From Multifurca ochricompacta (Eukaryota; Basidiomycota; Agaricomycetes; Russulales; Russulaceae), in assembly GCA_022496185.1 (NCBI GenBank), contig WTXG01000053.1, forward strand, positions 62,001-126,000: a stretch of DNA of 64,000 bases. Reading direction: 5' to 3'. Both the position numbers and the translations under genes were made by a program. This document shows positions 21,925 to 34,033 of the stretch, piece by piece; the first letter of the stretch is position 1; each line of letters begins with the position of its first letter. The notes under the pieces are model-generated. The model saw nothing but the letters and a program-made list of their open reading frames with translations, searched no databases and was not told the DNA's origin.

Positions 21925-24900
21925 GTTGAACCTCCTCTCTAGTTGGCGGCGCGCACGAAAAAGAAGGCATAGGCAACGACTCAAATGAATTAGGAAAATT
22001 CGGGAGGGTAGATCACAAATTAAAACAGACTGTACAGTCCTCTCTCTCTCCGAGTCTACCCGAACCAAAGGAAACGAAATCATCCGTTCCTTCTTTGTTT
22101 TTTTGCGTAGCAGCGATGATGTGACCTCTTCTTCAGTTTAGGATCATTATGTGCTAGGGCTCTCTTAGGATGTCCGCCTGGTTCTTTTTCTCAAGAAAGC
22201 GGTTGACTTTTCAACTGAGATGTTAGCCCAGCTCGCGCTACTACATGTCAGCCTGCTGCTTTGAGGTCTATGCGATTCCTACTTGCTCCACCATACCATA
22301 CAGCCAACCGGTGTCACATCTCTATCTAAGTACGTATATGATAAATTGAATGAAACTTGCTTTCATTTTTGTTTTTTACTTTTTTTTTATTCTTACCTTT
22401 CTAAATTTACCCGCAAGTAACAGCTCTAGCAGGCGCTCTTGTCCACCCCACCTCCACTTATTTATTTTGGTTTTGCCTTCACGTAAAACGAGTATTGTGT
22501 TCTCCGAGTCCCCCTGCCCCCCTCCTTATACTGAGCTAACCCTTCACGCCTCGATCATGCGAATCGGGCGTTCGGCCATACACTTTCTTCGCTTAACATC
22601 TATCAGTGGGGGGGGGGTAGCTCAGGTTCGGTCCGAAACTACTGGGCAAGCAAAGATGTTTATGTGTATAGATATTACTCTACAGTTCCTCCGAGAACCT
22701 TTTTAATTTCCATTTCCCGCCTTCCCCCGCCACCATCTTCTCTCTCCACCTCCACTCGTTGCTCCCTTTTTTTTTTATTTTCCCCACGCCCCTACCTCAG
22801 CTTCCTAAACTTCCCATCGGGAATTTCTAGGATTTGCCTGTACCTTAACACGAGTACAATCAGTCATGCATACAACGCGCGCTTCCGGACGGGCGGTTAA
22901 GTGATAAGGGTTTCACGGGACGTGATATGATAACGCATTGGTGGAATCATCATAGTGTCACGGCGATCTCCTTATCTTTTTTTTTTTTTTCCGTTTCGTT
23001 GATCTAATCACAACAAATATTATATACACGGATACACACACACATACACACAAACTCATATATGCCCCCTAACGCTTCACGTTTCTTTGCTTTTATTTTA
23101 TTCTCGTGTGAAAAATTCCTTAAACCCACACCCATTCCCGCCAGAAAAAGAAAAAGATAGAAATAAAAATAAAAACATGATAATCACAAAAACTGAAAAT
23201 GACGCATGTAATCAATCATCAAATCAATCTAGGCGCCTGCTCTATGGGCGACTTGAGCCACTGCGTCCAGAATAACACGACGCCAATCCCCAAAAAATAT
23301 TGTTTTTTTTTTTATTAATTTCCCCTCCCCCCCCCCGGCTTGCGTCATTGTCCAGACTCTTCTCCTCATATTGGGAAAAAAAAAAAAAAGAAAAGGATCG
23401 GTGAAGGGTTGTGGGGAGGGAGGGAGGAAGAGGGTTAATTAATTCGAAAAAACATGACGCACTGTTTTCTAAATAGACACAAAAACAAGATCAAGATCAT
23501 TGAAATTGTGATTCTGGACAAACAAGATAGTTGTGTCACATCCTTAGACCTAGACACTTCGTCCCAACCCCCCTCCCCCCCCCCCTTCTCCCCCTCTGTG
23601 AAACGTCATCGCGCGCTGAGGGAAAGAAGAATAGATGAAATAAATAAGTAGGAGCAACTAGCCACAGCGGTTGTGATTGTGAAATGGGGCAAAGGGGGGG
23701 AGGGGGGGGGGGGGAGAGGGAATTAGGTTTTGTGTACACGCGGAGAAAATGACGCGTTACACGAAATTCCAATCTATCCTGTTTCCTTCACTCTAGTCTC
23801 GAAGTCGTCTCATTCTAGTCGCATATTTGGAACTTGTGTACGTACGTGGCATACTCCTTCATACACCCACCCACACACACACTACGCAGTGTGTTGTTGC
23901 ACGTGCACGAAAGTTTAAAAATCAAGTTATCATGATAAATTTGTCATCAATTGATTTTTTTTTTTCATCATCTCACGCACAAGGGGGGGAGTGAGTCGAG
24001 GTCACTCGCCGCCGCCATACCACGCGGCGCGGACTCTCAACACAATTCCCAAAAATAAAAAATAAAAAATAAAAATACTTGGAAATCGCCAATGTAAAAG
24101 AAAAAGAAATACGCCAATCAAAAATATCACCTGTTCGTTTCCAAAAAAAAAAAAAAAACCCGTGTCACCGTCATCATATTTTTTTACAAGAACAAGAACA
24201 AGACAAGAAAACATCATCTCCCACACCCACCCTCCCGTACACGGCTTAATCCAGTTAAGCTAATGAATCTGATTGACTTACAAACCTCTCCTCCCCTCCC
24301 CCCCGCCAACACGGCTTTTGCGCCACAACGATGGACGAATGGTCGACCTCCGGTGGTTTTTGCCAATTACATTTGTATACACAACACACATTTCTTTATA
24401 ATGAAAATGAAATGAGCGCCACAATAGGCGCCAGGCGTATGGGGTCTAGACACTTTCTTTTTTTTTTTTCAAAAAATTCATATGCTGAACATTCACTCGG
24501 TGCCTAATAGTAATAATAATAAAAGTGACCAAAAGAAAACCACTCGTTCCCACCCAAAAAAAAAACAAATTTGTATATAAATATATATATATTGAAATGA
24601 TTTGGGTATTATGAATGACTGACTCGAATAATTGAATTGTGTAAAAAGACATTCAAATGACTGGATGAATGAATGATATGAAACGATACGAAACGAATGA
24701 ATAAGTGGGTGTATAAATGGGGAGGAGGAGTGAGGGAGGGGTGTTTATCTTCTTTTTTTTTTAATTTTTTAAATTGTTGTCGTCCCTGGGGGTGTGTGAC
24801 TATGTGGTGATGATGATGGCATTCTCTATTCCAGATGAATGGTGATAATGATGCGATGGAAGCAATAAACGATAATGATGCACAGTGTCAAGTCGGCCAT

Positions 24901-26190
24901 TCAGTCTATTAACGGTGTGGCGGTCAAGGGCGGGATAACCCCGCGCGGGGTGGGGGGATTTTAGATAATAATAATAAATAATAATAATAATAAGAAGAAA
25001 GTGCAATTGCAAACAGATACAAATCAACCCACTGATTGATTGATTGTTCAAGTCGGCGCTTATAGTTTATACTGGCTTTCACGCGAGTAATCACCCCGGC
25101 CGACCAAACGAATTACTTTTTGGCGTTTTCTCTCTTTTTTTTTTTAAGAAATGTTTCCGAACGAAAAGACTACCGGATGTATGAAACCGAAATTTCCGAA
25201 TGGGCGAAAGGAAATTACGCGTACGGCGTAAAGTGGGTAGCGAGGGAAACAGGGGGAGGTTGGGGAGGCGAGCTAGAGAAGTAGGTAAAGTACACGGACG
25301 GACGAGTGGAGGACGGGCGCGGGGGTGGGAGTGGGGGAGGGTTGAGGGAGAAGGGTGAGGAAAGACATTAACCCGTTTTGGAAGCAAATGATCCGAACGA
25401 ACGAAAATAATGAAATTAAAATAAAAAAAAAAGAAAAGAGAAAGAGAAAGAGAAAGAAAGAAAGAGAAAAAAAAAACGGAGTTGGCGGCCATATACGGTC
25501 CATGGCGGTGTGTCATTGTTTTCTTTGTTTTTCTCTTTTTTTTTTATTTACTTTTTTGGCCGCACCGAATTGTGAGAAACCGAATTAAAAAAAAATCAAT
25601 TGAAAGAAAAAGAAGAAAGAAAAGAGAAACGAGAAACGAGTGACAGGGGTGGGTGGTGGTGGTGGTGGTAGTGGTGGTGGTGGTAGATGACCAAAAACGG
25701 CGGTTGTGTACGTTGGTGATAATACCCGCTAAAAGTCCCTCAGTTTCGGTCCGCTAAACCTTCCGCACTCTCTCCCCCTCCCCCCGCCCCTCACTCTCTC
25801 GCTTCCCTTACAAACCCCCGACCCGACAATTGAGGCCGTCGCTGCGGTGGCGTTTGATGGCGTCGCGTCTGAGTAAGTAGTTAGCGCGCAGCAGCTCAAG
25901 AAAGAGAACTTCCCACGTGTAAATTGCTAAGCAGTTTTTACTAATTTTTCACACACACACAAAGGACGCCACGCCAATTTTTAAATGATTGAACCATCCA
26001 TGACTTGGAACTCTTTAATTCTTTTTTTTCTAGTAATAAAAAACAAAAACAAAACAAAATAGAAACCCCTGATTTGTACATATATATTGCTGTTAACACA
26101 GGATGAAGGAGGGGTATAAGAACTACAACACCAAAAAAAAAAGAAAAAAAAAATTAAGCGTGCGAGATACAATACAGTAGCAAGACGAAG

Positions 26191-26191
26191 A

Positions 26192-26230
<39 letters not shown>

Positions 26231-26250
26231 GTGATGGTGATGATGGTGAC
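26191..26250. repeat. GAT microsatellite
   Basis: About twelve GAT units followed by interrupted GGTGAT units. It opens a frame of aspartates, which I regard as accidental. Confidence 0.85.
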
Positions 26251-26758
26251 GATAAAGGGAAGTGGTGGTGGTGGGTGGGTGGGTGGGTGATGGCATCATA
26301 TCGACCAGCGATAGGACTCGTCAATCAGTTCAAAAGAAAAACAAAATGCCAAGTCAGTTTCAAACAAGTCATCATAGTCAGGGCATCATTCATATAATAT
26401 CTCCACGTCAAGCTTCAAGGTGTTATCTCGACACCGCTTAATTTGCCTTTTTCTCCCGGACTCTTTTTCTTTGACACATGCATATTAGCAAAGCGAATGA
26501 AGGGCAGGGTTGAGCAACCGGGGGAACTGAGAGGGGCTAGACGAGGGTAGGATGAAATGAGTCCCCGAAGTAACTTATCTCACGCCCCGTGCATCGGAGG
26601 CGATCCCGACACGGACCCTGCGAGACGCTTGCGAATCGGCGGTTCCTGTTCAGGTTCAAAACGAAAAAAAAAAAAAAAGTCAGTTTTGACAATTCATCTC
26701 AGAAAAATGTTTCCGAAAAAGCAAAGCAGTCCCAATCACGGAGATCCGGAGATTGTCT

Positions 26759-28310
26759 TTACAACCCCTCTCTCCTCCCGGACAATTGCTGGGCGATGCC
26801 GATGACGATAGAGAAGAAAAAAAACAAGCAATCAAACAAATTGATCCTCACCTCCGAGTCCCAAGTTCGTGCGTGCTTTCGCGCCGGTGATCCACCCGCG
26901 CTGGCGCTGGCGCTTGAGGTATGTGGAGAGCTTAGGTCATCTCGTTCACGGTCGTCCCAAGTGTACGCGGACCGCATCATCGGGATATTTCCTGATGACG
27001 GCGGTGGTGGGGGCAGTGGTGGGGCAGTGTATGACGGGTAGCGCGCGTGTTCGGAATCGTAGGCGGGCGCCTTGCGGGCGTACGTTGACATGCAGTCTGG
27101 GACGCCATCAACGCATGCGCAGCCCGGGAATGGGCAGTTCGCACCTTGTGAGCGCTGGTTTTGACGCAGGATCAATGATACTGTAATCGAGAGAGGCGGG
27201 GGGTAAAAAAAAGTGTCAGTGATGGAGACTAGCGTGAACCGCAAATGATCGCAATTACAAAAATGATCGCGCCTGTCCTCTAGGGCGGCCACCTCTTGAG
27301 ACACACGGCGTTCAGTGTCCAGCGAGGCGGTGTAGGCGGCAAAAGATTCATGGGTTGCTTTCTGAGCACGACGCAGTGCACTACGAGCGCCTTGTAAATG
27401 AACACCTGCCAACGAGTTGTGAGTTCTTTATTAAGTTTTGTGGGAAAAGGGGAGGGGGCTGAACGTACTGGAGGATTCTGCTTCCTCTTCGAGAGACCTG
27501 ATGCTGGCCAGACGAGGGCTAGACTTTATTATTGGAGGGGTTGGATACGAGACGGTAGAGATGGGCCCAGAATAGCGAGAGACAGAGCGATCTGTGATAA
27601 TAATAATAATAATAATAATGGAAGGATGAGTTGAAGGATGAGGGAGGAGAGAGAGGGAGGGAGGGAGGGGGGAGAGGAGAAAACTAACCAGGGGTCAGAT
27701 GCCTACGGTCGCCGTCCCATCCATCGTCACTGGAAGTACCGTCAAGGACGGAATCGTCTGACGGTTCCGGGGATTCGGAAGGAGGGGGCGGAAGAAGTCG
27801 CGTGGGGGGAGCGGTGTAACGATTCTCAAGGAAAGCTTTTCGAAGTCGGGGATTATGCGGAATGCCTGCGGCTTGGCGCTCGATGAACTTTCGGAGGAAG
27901 GTGAGTTCGACATTGTCGGGCATGATGTAGGGAGGACCCTTAATATCGCCACGTTGCATGAGGAGTTCGAGGTGGGACATGACTTTATCCTTGAGTTGTT
28001 GAAGCCATTCGTGTAGCTCCATGTGGTCTTGGTCGGCGACAGGGTCATAGTCTTGACGTCGACGAGCTTTACGCCAATAGGTCTTTGTAAGTTTGAGAGC
28101 ATGGTTGACTTGTGTGTCAAGGGTGCGATACCACTCTGTGGCTTGTCTATTTAAGAGGACGGTGAGGACGCCGGGTTGTACACGAAGTTGAATAAGAGAG
28201 CGTCCGTCGGGGTTGGGAGGGGACAAGACACCTTTCTGTCCTTGATTGCCTCTTGTAGCGCCTCGAGAGACGTTACCAAGTTCAGGCCAGGGGAGGTCGT
28301 CGGTAAGCAT
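26759..28310 (-). CDS. hypothetical protein with coiled-coil and Cys-containing segment (5 exons)
   Basis: Exons 28310-27689, 27591-27469, 27405-27259, 27180-26852 and 26788-26759 join in phase and give 416 aa. Introns are 63-97 nt; intron 1 carries an ATT/AAT microsatellite. The first exon is rich in charged helices (WYRTLDTQVNHALKLTKTYW; LHEWLQQLKDKVMSHLELLM), ending in an acidic Ser-rich stretch (DSVLDGTSSDDGWDGDRR). Exon 3 is helical (ALRRAQKATHESFAAYTASL). Exon 4 has a small cysteine cluster (NCPFPGCACVDGVPDC) followed by a Pro-rich, disordered end. I do not recognise the family; a DNA-binding or scaffold role is only a guess. It is the sole convincing gene in the low-complexity tract. 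Confidence 0.68.
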
Positions 28311-29360
28311 AGTGGGGTTCGGGGGAAGAATGAAGTAAAGGAAAGGATCTTTGTAGTAGATTTATAGATTAAGGCCATGACTGTTTAAACACTGGAATTA
28401 TTCGGAGGAAAGGGTCATAAGAGTGGCCTTAAAACGTATGTAAGCTTTATGATCTTGAAAGGAATCTGATTTTGATTTGATTTTTAAATAATCTCCCTTT
28501 TTCCCTTCCCCTGCCCTGTCTTGTCCTGGGTGTGGGTGTGGGTGTGGGTGTTGCCCTTGAGCCTCAAACCCCCTCCCACTTCTCCCACTTCTCTCACTCC
28601 CCCCCACTCCCACTCCCATTCCCACCCTCTCTCTCCCTGCCTTCCCCTCTCATCCCTCTCTCTCCCTCTTCTGTTCCCACTGTCATCGCGTTTGGTTTGG
28701 GAATGATCTTAACATCAAAATCACACAACACAACAATATGACATGACATATGACATATGACACTTTTAATTGACTGAACTTGTGTTACGAGTAAACCTGA
28801 AACTGTGAAACCCCGCATTACTCTCCGGTGACATGTCATGTATGTAGTACCCAAACATGTATCAGTCAGTTGGAAGAGAGAAGGAAGGGAAGGAAACGAA
28901 AGGGAGGGAAAACCCGGAGAAGAGTAGATTGAGAGAGGGAGACGAAGGGGGAGGGTGAGGGTGGAAGTGGATGGAGGGAGGGGAATGGAAATGGAAATGA
29001 AAGGCACATGCACACACACACACACTCACACTCACACTCACGCAATTCCTCGACGCTGATCCATAGAACCAACTTCTCACACCCATCTTTATCTCATTAA
29101 CTAACCTAACACCAACACCAACCACCAACCACCAACCACCAACTAACCAACAACTAAAGTAAAGTATAAAAAAAAAGTCAGATGCCCAATCAACAAGAAT
29201 CACGTCTCCAGTCTCAACTCGAGTAAGCGATATCCCCTTTCTAAAATACATAGATAGATGGTCGAATTCCCGACCTATCTCGTCTCATCGGATCCATGTC
29301 TTTCCATCACCCCATATTGACTACCACGATACTCTAAACAACATCTCCATTTTTCTGCTC

Positions 29361-29390
29361 AGGTCAGGTCAGGTCAGGTCAGGTCAGGTC
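29361..29390. repeat. AGGTC x6 microsatellite
   Basis: Six perfect AGGTC units, then a degenerate AAGTCAGGT. Confidence 0.9.
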
Positions 29391-30601
29391 AAGTCAGGTT
29401 CGCTGTGCAAAGAAAACCCGCGCCCTCCCGCCCCCAAAATAGGCGCCTAACATATCTCGCGTGTTTATTTTATTTATTTATTTATTTATTTTCATTTGAT
29501 ATATATCTAACCCAACCCCCCCACTCGCTCGCTCCCTCGCTCGCTCTCATCTCGCATCTCGCATCTCGCATCTTGCATCTCGCATCTCGCCCAATTTTCT
29601 CCCGCCCGCGACACAACACGGCACCATCCGTTCCGTCAGGTCAGTACGTTTCCTTCTTTCGGCGCCTCTCTCTTGGGCGTCTCTCTTTCAAGTAAGGCGC
29701 GGGCGCGACCACCAACCGAGTCCATCTTTTCCCAAGCCAAGCCAGCCGTAAACGCATGGATGGGTTGGGTAGTTGGTTTTTTGGTTTGGTTACAGCTTTT
29801 GGACTGGATATTGGACATTATAAACAAACATATACACATATACACATATACACATAACACGTCCCTATCAATCCTCTTCCCCTTATCCGGACTATCAGCG
29901 CGCAGTTAGCAGTGAACAACTACCAACTTGTTGCTCTTATCTTCACCCTCTTTTTATTGTCTGTTGTTGAGAAGATGAAGGGCAAAGTGACCTCAACTCT
30001 TTGGGCGATCGTGGTCGGTGGCGTTGCCACCGAGATCACCATACATGGCACCCTCCACCCGGCACTTGGCACCTGGCACCTGGCACCCGGCACCTGAGAA
30101 GCCTCAAGCCTCATCATCATCCCACCACTGACCCTTTCTCTCTCCTTTTTTTTAAATTATTATTTTCCCATCAATACACCAATCTACTTTTTGACCCCCA
30201 CACGGACCGACAGATCCCCGACCCCCCCCCCCCATTCATGTGGATTGGTTGAGCAGTATCGGGGGGGGGGGGGGGTAGTGCACTTCAAACTCCTCCAATT
30301 ATCGTTCACCGCTCGAATTCATTTCAGTTCAGATTCAGAACTCTTACCGGCGCCGCATCGGCGGAATTGTTCATCTCCCCCTACCTAAGCCAAGTTGGCA
30401 GCTTGCACTCTCTCTCTCCCCCCCCTCTCTCTCTCCCGAGGTCGCCATAGACGCTAGTACCGGTTCCATACATTCCTTCCCCCCTCCCCCTCCCCTCTCT
30501 CCCCCCTCCTCCTTCTCCTTCTCCTTCTCCTTCTCCTTTCCTCCATCCAACCTCCCTTCGAGAAATTTCCTTCAAATTCATTCCCCGATCCTTTCAATTC
30601 A

Positions 30602-30679
30602 ATGATCTTTACCGCTGCCACTGTCATTGCCACTTCCATTGTCATTACCACCGCCGCCGCTGTCTCTTACCTATCCTAT
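30602..30679 (+). other. possible first exon encoding a signal anchor
   Basis: ATG at 30602 opens 26 codons ending exactly at a GTATGT donor (30680). The peptide (MIFTAATVIATSIVITTAAA, then VSYLSY) is hydrophobic and would serve as a membrane anchor. No downstream exon could be joined and the donor lies in a GTAC microsatellite, so this is weak. Confidence 0.2.
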
Positions 30680-30703
30680 GTATGTACGTACGTACGTACG
30701 TAC
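30680..30703. repeat. GTAC microsatellite
   Basis: GTAT then GTAC repeated five times; self-complementary, so either strand reads the same. Confidence 0.9.
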
Positions 30704-31313
30704 CTCTTAAAAAAGAAAACAGTTGCTTGCTTCCCAGCGAAAAGATGCATGTAGGTTATCACGGCCGTAACGTAATACCGTTCCTAACCAAGTTGCCGGT
30801 CAACAGAACCGGATGAGCGAATTACAACCGGACAACGACATGCGCCGATGCTTGCACCGGTCACTACCTTGAACTGTTCACTGCGCCCTGGGCACTGCAA
30901 AAAAGGAAAAAAAAAAAGAAAAAAAAAAAAAAGATCAAGAGAGAGAGAGAGGGAACGAACAAGAATTTGATTTGATAACCAAAACGATGACGACGAACAA
31001 ACACAAACACAAAAACAAACTTGCACATTTCCCTATCCTATTTTTTTAACAGAAAAAAATAGAAAAAAAGAAAAGAAAAAACAATAAAAAATATGATATG
31101 GATAATGATTGGATCATCATTTTTTTCTCTGCGCGGCGATTCTAAAGTTTTGATCGCCGTTAGAATGGTCTAATGATTGGGAATCACCACTGGCGTCTCC
31201 TCCTCCTCTCAATAAGCTCACTCTTTTTCTTTATTTTCTTATATCTATATTTTGTTTTTTTATTTATTTTAACCTCCACCATATCCATCCAAATACTCAT
31301 TTTATTTTAATTT

Positions 31314-31370
31314 TCCTGTTTTGACTTTTAGAGAAAAGAAAAAATAAGTCTCTCAAAAGTCAAAAACAGG
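31314..31370. repeat. imperfect inverted repeat (hairpin)
   Basis: Arm 31314-31333 (CCTGTTTTGACTTTTAGAGA) pairs with 31349-31370 (about 20 bp, with one extra base and one mismatch) around a purine-rich loop of about 15 bases. It lies between T-rich and A-rich runs. Confidence 0.6.
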
Positions 31371-31699
31371 AGACCTATTTTTCTTTTTTTTTTTTTTGAA
31401 AAACAAAAAAAAAAAAAAACCAGCTTTCAACTCACTTCACACATTCTTTTACTTTATGGGAGGAGTGAGGAGGACGTCTTATCTATCTATTCAAACAGAA
31501 AAAAACAAAAAGATTGTCGGCTCAAATTGTTTTTGGATACGTGTGCGCGTGTGCCAATGCTATTTTTCTTTCTTCTCTTCTCGGCACCTTGCTTTTACCG
31601 TCGTCCTCCACACACACACATATATATATACAATTCGTTTACAACCCGCCACGAATTATCCTTTTCTCTTCCCCAATGGAATTTTAATTTTTCCGCGAA

Positions 31700-31729
31700 G
31701 GGCGGGTGGGGTAAGGGTAGGGGTAAGGG
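31700..31729 (+). other. G-quadruplex-type motif
   Basis: Six runs of three or four G separated by one to three bases (GGG C GGG T GGGG TAA GGG TA GGGG TAA GGG) within 30 bases. This satisfies the usual G3+N1-7 rule with runs to spare. It resembles but is not the TTAGGG telomere repeat. Confidence 0.7.
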
Positions 31730-32093
31730 TAGAGCGCGGGCGCGGGCGCGCTTGTGGTGGCAGCGCAGCAGCGGTTGATCAGTCAGCCAAGTCAAGTCAA
31801 ATCAATTCCATTTGGGTCAGGTTTTTTTTTTTTTTTTAAATTCAATTTAAATTCAATTTTTTTAAACCCCTCTCCCCCCTCCTCCACTCTCCCCGGTCGG
31901 CGCTACCCATACTAGTTTTGTTAGTCGCGCGTGTGGGTCGTTCGTGAAAAATGGAACTTTTTAGACAAGCGTGGAAAAAAAGAGGGAGGGGAGGGGGGGG
32001 GGGAAGGGGTACAGCGCTCTCACTAATCCTACTTTGTGTATGATCCTGCTTTGTGTGAGTGATGGTTGATGATGGGTGGGTTGAATGATATTA

Positions 32094-32122
32094 ATGATGA
32101 TGATGATGATGATGATGATGAG
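32094..32122. repeat. GAT microsatellite
   Basis: About nine GAT units; a short AAT repeat follows near 32140-32163. Confidence 0.85.
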
Positions 32123-33528
32123 ATGATGTGAACGGAATAATAATAATAGTAATAATAATAATATTGTTTTTGTATGGTAGTCATCGTGTCGATCAACTGT
32201 GTGTACTAGGACGGGGGGGGGGGGAAGGGTCGTCGAGCTGAGGGGAACAGAGAAGGTGTGGGAGGAAAGGTGGTGGTGATGGTGTGCCTAAACACCCTAA
32301 CTAAACCACCATACTAATCCAATCATAACTCACTCAAAAGGAGGTAAGTTAAGATAGATTTCGGTTGCTCAACCCATCTCTCTCAAAGTCGTCCTGTCTT
32401 TTACCTTTTTTTTTTTTTTTCCCATCTCACCCCTTCTTTCTTCCATCTTCCATCCCTCTTCCACCGCCTCCAGGGCGAAGAAGTCAAAAAAGTTCAGTAA
32501 CTGCGCGCCTGCCCCCTCTCCCCCGTTGAACCAAAAACCCGTGATCACCGGAGGAATGTTCACGTTGTTTTATTTTTATTTTTTTTGAACAACTTATACC
32601 AATATCTACCTTTGTTGTATGTATGTATATACATCCCTCTCCAAACGGGGATCCCCTTTCGACTCTCTCTCTTCGGCGGCGGACGCTACAACACACAACA
32701 CACATACACATTCCAATTTCTTCTTCTTCTTCTTCTTCCCCGCGCCCGCGCACAAACACACAAACACAAACACTCTCAATTCCCGTTCCTGTTTGACTTT
32801 TTTTTTTTTTCTTCTTCTTCTTCTTCTCTTCTTCTTGTTCTTATTTCGGAGATGGATAAGTATAATTATAATATAAAAGCGAAACCGACCGGAGGGGGGG
32901 GAGGGGGGGTGAGAGAGATAGGCACGGGGGTCACGGGGGGTCACCCATTAGAACAGGGTATTTGCGAAGAGCTCGCTCGTTTTCTGGATCTCCAAAAAAT
33001 TTCCCATCATTAACACACATGACCTTTTAGGGGCCGCCCACATTTTCAGGTTCTTTGGCCTTTACACTTCTTTTTATTTTTTATTTTGGGAGAGAGAGAG
33101 AAGAGAGAGAGAGAAGAGCAGATATGGGGGGGGGGGTTCCATTGTACACTTGTCGAGCAATCGCCGGGTGGCGCCGCGGACTCCCGGCCGGCGGCATATT
33201 TTGGATTGGATATTTTGGGATTATTTTGGATAATTCGGTTCTTCCCCCCCCCCCCATCTAACTGATTTGCGTGTTTCAGCGGTGCTCTATCTATTTAAAA
33301 TTTGTCATATAGCATGTGGTGCTCTGCCTCTAGCTGTAATTGTACCCCCGACCGCTAGCTGTACACGTTAAATTAATGCTTTTTTTTTTTCCTAATTTAA
33401 TTGACCTACGGGGGGGGATGGATGGATGGATGGGCGGGGATGGGTCGGCCGATCTCAGACTTTGGAGTAGCGTATTCTTCTTTCTATACCCGAGGAGCAG
33501 CGAGGATGTATCATGTCCATGTCGGATT

Positions 33529-33562
33529 GTTATTATTATTATTATTATTATATATATATATG
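33529..33562. repeat. TTA then TA microsatellite
   Basis: About seven TTA units that change into a TA repeat. Confidence 0.85.
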
Positions 33563-34010
33563 CAGAACGCCGTTCGGTCAGTTGTTCAAGTTTGGGAAAA
33601 ACAAAATAGAAGGGGTGGGAGAAGAGAGGGAAAAGCGGTTACGTTCCAAATGCCCCCCCCCCCCCCTCTCTCTCTCATGTGTATCCATGCCATCATACAA
33701 TGACATGATTCGTTCTGACTTTCTCTTTCTACTTGCATTCGGGGCAGCATCATCATTCATTTCTCTCTCACACACACACTTTTTTTTTTTTTTTTGTTCT
33801 CCCTTAATGACGGAGCTATCGTCATTATCAATTATCTATTACCATTATCATCATCATCATCATCATCGTCCATGACCGTGCTCTCACACAAAGACCTTGG
33901 ACAGGTGTCATACAAGCAAGCAACAGAGATATGTACAATGTGGATCTACAGGGCTGACCCACAGAACAACGATCGCACTTGAGTTTGGGCGGCGCTGGCT
34001 ATCATTGGAC

Positions 34011-34033
34011 GAAACGAAACGAAACGAAACGAA
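34011..34033. repeat. GAAAC microsatellite
   Basis: Four perfect GAAAC units and a partial fifth. Confidence 0.85.

Larger units (their letters stand above)
21633..26758. other. gene-poor, low-complexity tract (left part)
   Basis: From about 22.3 kb onward the sequence is filled with runs of T, A, G and C, short microsatellites (CA repeats near 23030-23060, AAT repeats at 24964-24993, AAAG-type purine blocks near 25425-25475, GTG repeats near 25650-25685) and polypyrimidine blocks. Open frames here are mostly translations of these repeats. I could not support a gene. Confidence 0.6.

Noticed and set aside
22350..22706. 118-codon frame starting with a hydrophobic leader
   Set aside because: Its hydrophobic start is a translation of T runs and no splice or family support exists.
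25091..25516. 141-codon minus-strand frame with Phe-rich start
   Set aside because: Translation of AAAG/AAAAG purine blocks; no codon structure.
26191..26397. Asp-repeat protein
   Set aside because: Only the GAT microsatellite is open; the rest has no support.
31700..31740. Internal telomere
   Set aside because: The unit is not regular TTAGGG and is too short; kept only as a G-quadruplex-type motif.
32585..33013. 142-codon frame
   Set aside because: Reads through TTC, CA and G-run repeats; low complexity.
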